NCBI GenBank assembly: GCA_030040455.1
Contig: JASHTR010000599.1
Location: 1-6,285, forward strand
Direction of reading: 5' to 3'
Source: Terriglobia bacterium
Lineage (GTDB): Bacteria; Acidobacteriota; Terriglobia; UBA7540
Length of the DNA: 6,285 nucleotides
Shown: in pieces, positions 5,017 through 6,285 of the stretch
Position numbering within the stretch: position 1 is the first letter of the stretch
How the letters are laid out: each line of letters begins with the position of its first letter
Translations under genes and position numbers: made by a program
Notes under the pieces: model-generated
The model's database searches: none
What the model was told of the DNA's origin: nothing
What the model saw: only the letters and a program-made list of their open reading frames with translations

Positions 5017-5739
5017 ATGCGACGGATCGTGTCCAGGGAGCTCCTGGATGATGAAGACGGCCACCTGGAGCCGAAGGACCTCGAAGCTGTCCTCGATGAT
5101 ATTTGGCGGATCAACCGTTGGTTTGGAGGGGTTTCCGGCACCTCGCAATTACTCAAGCGTATTTGCCTCCGGGAAGAATTGCGCGCGGTGCGGGTCCTCG
5201 ACGTTGGCGCGGGAGACGGAAGGCTGGCAGCATGTTTATGCGGAAGGCTGGCGGGAGACGGCGTTCGGGCAGAATTTTTTGTTGTCGATCGCAGTTTCTC
5301 TCATTTGAGCAGCCGCAGGCTTCCGCCCGGCGCCCCGCCTCGCGTCGTTGCCGATGTGCTGGACTTGCCCTTCCGCGAAGGGAGTTTTGACGTGGTGATG
5401 TGCAATCTTTTTCTTCATCACTTTTCGGGCGATCCTGCAAGGCGGCTACTGCGCGTGTTGATGAAGAGTGCAAAACGCGCCGTCCTGATTAATGATCTTG
5501 ACCGTCGCTGGCTCCCCTACGCCTTCATCCGATATTTCCCCTTCATTGCCCGCAGCCTCGTTGCCCGCCTGGATGGCGCGGCCAGTGTGCATCAGGCGTA
5601 CACGCCAGGAGAAATGGCTGCGCTCGCGGCAGAGGCCGGGATCGCAAATCTCGAAATGATCAAACTGCCTTTCTTCCGAACCGGTCTGATCCTTTGGAAA
5701 ACCGGAAACGAGAAGGTGCATGGAGGCGATACGCCGTGA
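5017..5739 (+). CDS. Class I SAM-dependent methyltransferase
   Basis: The product is a 240-residue Rossmann-fold methyltransferase transferring a methyl group from S-adenosylmethionine; the acceptor is unknown. SAM-binding motif I is VLDVGAGDGRLA (about residues 60-71). An acidic residue at the end of strand 2 is in FVVDRS (D91), the ADVLDLPF motif (112-119) follows, and FDVVMCNLFLHHF (124-136) is the post-II segment typical of UbiE-like small-molecule methyltransferases. The N-terminus, MRRIVSRELLDDE with RINRWFGG, resembles methyltransferases often found near type III polyketide synthase and flavoprotein genes, but none is present here. I chose the ATG at 5017 because GAGG (5008-5011) lies 5 nt upstream; an in-frame TTG at 4966 has no RBS and adds an unlike N-terminus. 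It has its own strong promoter, and it converges on the RNase E/G gene. Fold assignment is secure, substrate is not. Confidence 0.88.
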   Translation: MRRIVSRELLDDEDGHLEPKDLEAVLDDIWRINRWFGGVSGTSQLLKRICLREELRAVRVLDVGAGDGRLAACLCGRLAGDGVRAEFFVVDRSFSHLSSRRLPPGAPPRVVADVLDLPFREGSFDVVMCNLFLHHFSGDPARRLLRVLMKSAKRAVLINDLDRRWLPYAFIRYFPFIARSLVARLDGAASVHQAYTPGEMAALAAEAGIANLEMIKLPFFRTGLILWKTGNEKVHGGDTP

Positions 5740-5921
5740 CCATAGGTACGGCGATCCCTGGAAGGAGCAACGCTTCGACGCGAATTGAAGAACGGTGGTG
5801 AGTGAAAAGTGACGAGAAAAGAAACCAAAGCGCCGGAGGTGATCTCAGACCTCACCGACCGCTTTTCACCGCCGTTCCGATTTCTCGTCGCGACAGGCGG
5901 AGTGGGCTTTTCAGCGCCTTA

Positions 5922-6285
5922 TCAAAAGATCTCGAATTGCTCCCGGTGCACTTCGGGGTCGCTTTTGATGACGACTTCTCTCCCCGTGCTAGACTCGATC
6001 TCCGAGATCAGCACTCCGTCTCGCGATTTGAGCGCTGCCGCAACCTGCGGATGCACCCTGAGATTGAGCGTCTTGCCTTCAATCTGCGACGCCATTTTGC
6101 GTGCTTCGGAGAGAATTTCGTTGCTCACGGTCGCCACGGATTTGACCCAGCCGGCTCCCGAGCAGTAGGGGCATGGCTCAGAGAGCGTGCGCTCCAGTGA
6201 TTGCTTCACCCGCTTGCGGGTCAAGGCCACGAGGCCGAATTCATTGAAAGAGAGAATCTTCGTTGGCGCGCGATCCTGCCGTAAG
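5922..6285 (-). CDS. rng: Ribonuclease E/G family endoribonuclease, C-terminal part (runs off the window)
   Basis: Only the last 120 or so codons are present; the start lies beyond the right edge, and the frame is open from 6284. The visible part begins LRQDRAPTKILSFNEFGLVA, the end of the DNase I-like catalytic domain, and continues with LTRKRVKQSL. Next comes EPCPYCSGAGWV, whose CPYC pair (codons at 6173-6171 and 6164-6162) is the zinc-link that joins two subunits in RNase E. The remaining 80 residues correspond to the small domain. The protein ends there with no long disordered scaffold tail, so it is closer to RNase G, which processes 16S rRNA 5' ends and mRNAs, than to full-length E. coli RNase E. 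The catalytic aspartates would lie outside the window. It is convergent with the methyltransferase gene, with 182 bp between the stops and no clear intrinsic terminator. Confidence 0.92.
   Translation of the reverse strand, partial: LRQDRAPTKILSFNEFGLVALTRKRVKQSLERTLSEPCPYCSGAGWVKSVATVSNEILSEARKMASQIEGKTLNLRVHPQVAAALKSRDGVLISEIESSTGREVVIKSDPEVHREQFEIF

Noticed and set aside
5802..6200. Plus-strand open frames opposite the RNase E/G gene, including one starting at 5809
   Set aside because: Most of their length is antisense to clear RNase E/G motifs (CPYC zinc-link, small domain). The short unique N-terminal parts resemble nothing I recognise.
1..6285. CRISPR array, tRNA, rRNA, prophage or secretion-system genes
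   Set aside because: No regularly spaced direct repeats, cloverleaf with CCA-type acceptor, rRNA core sequence or phage structural gene was seen on either strand.

Overview
The window looks like a chromosomal segment of a free-living, moderately GC-rich bacterium, most plausibly an Acidobacteriota member. That placement is an inference: the evidence is a decayed radical-SAM remnant resembling the hopanoid enzyme HpnJ, an interspersed repeat carrying the 'TGTCATCCTGA...CGAAGGATC' type of arms, and the style of the protein families. No taxonomic marker gene is present. Most of the window is housekeeping and ordinary accessory DNA; I do not see a clear new defence, biosynthetic or mobile system. 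The more interesting signals are small: substitutions, promoter architecture, decayed genes and folded repeats.

Left part (22-1597, minus strand). A vapBC-type toxin-antitoxin pair lies immediately downstream of dapF. The ribbon-helix-helix antitoxin is intact, but the PIN toxin has an in-frame TAG at codon 24 and is probably dead. The pair has its own candidate promoter: TTGACA, an 18-nt spacer almost filled by a perfect 18-bp palindrome, then CAGAAT, placed so that transcription should begin at the antitoxin ATG itself (a leaderless mRNA). The -35 hexamer contains the dapF stop codon. DapF keeps its first catalytic cysteine (C100), but the second is serine (S244).

Middle (1598-2115). A 518-bp stretch without an intact gene holds an inverted repeat in the dapF leader, a frameshifted and internally deleted remnant of a B12-binding radical-SAM protein on the plus strand, and a 212-bp MITE-like element bounded by TA and 17-bp inverted ends. 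The hairpins at its two ends show a compensatory base change.

Centre (2116-4593, minus strand). A large probably exported AlkP-superfamily phosphodiesterase/phosphohydrolase with all seven metal and nucleophile positions recognisable is followed after 9 nt by argR, the arginine repressor. The argR Shine-Dalgarno abuts the upstream stop codon, so the two are likely co-transcribed.

Right part (4594-6285). A 423-bp gene-free stretch has phased A-tracts, a strong sigma70-like promoter (TTGACA-N17-TAGTAT) and, in the roughly 220-nt leader that would follow, a branched foldable element (11-bp closing stem and two hairpins). It leads into a class I SAM-dependent methyltransferase. Convergent to this gene is the 3' end of an RNase E/G-family gene that runs off the right edge.
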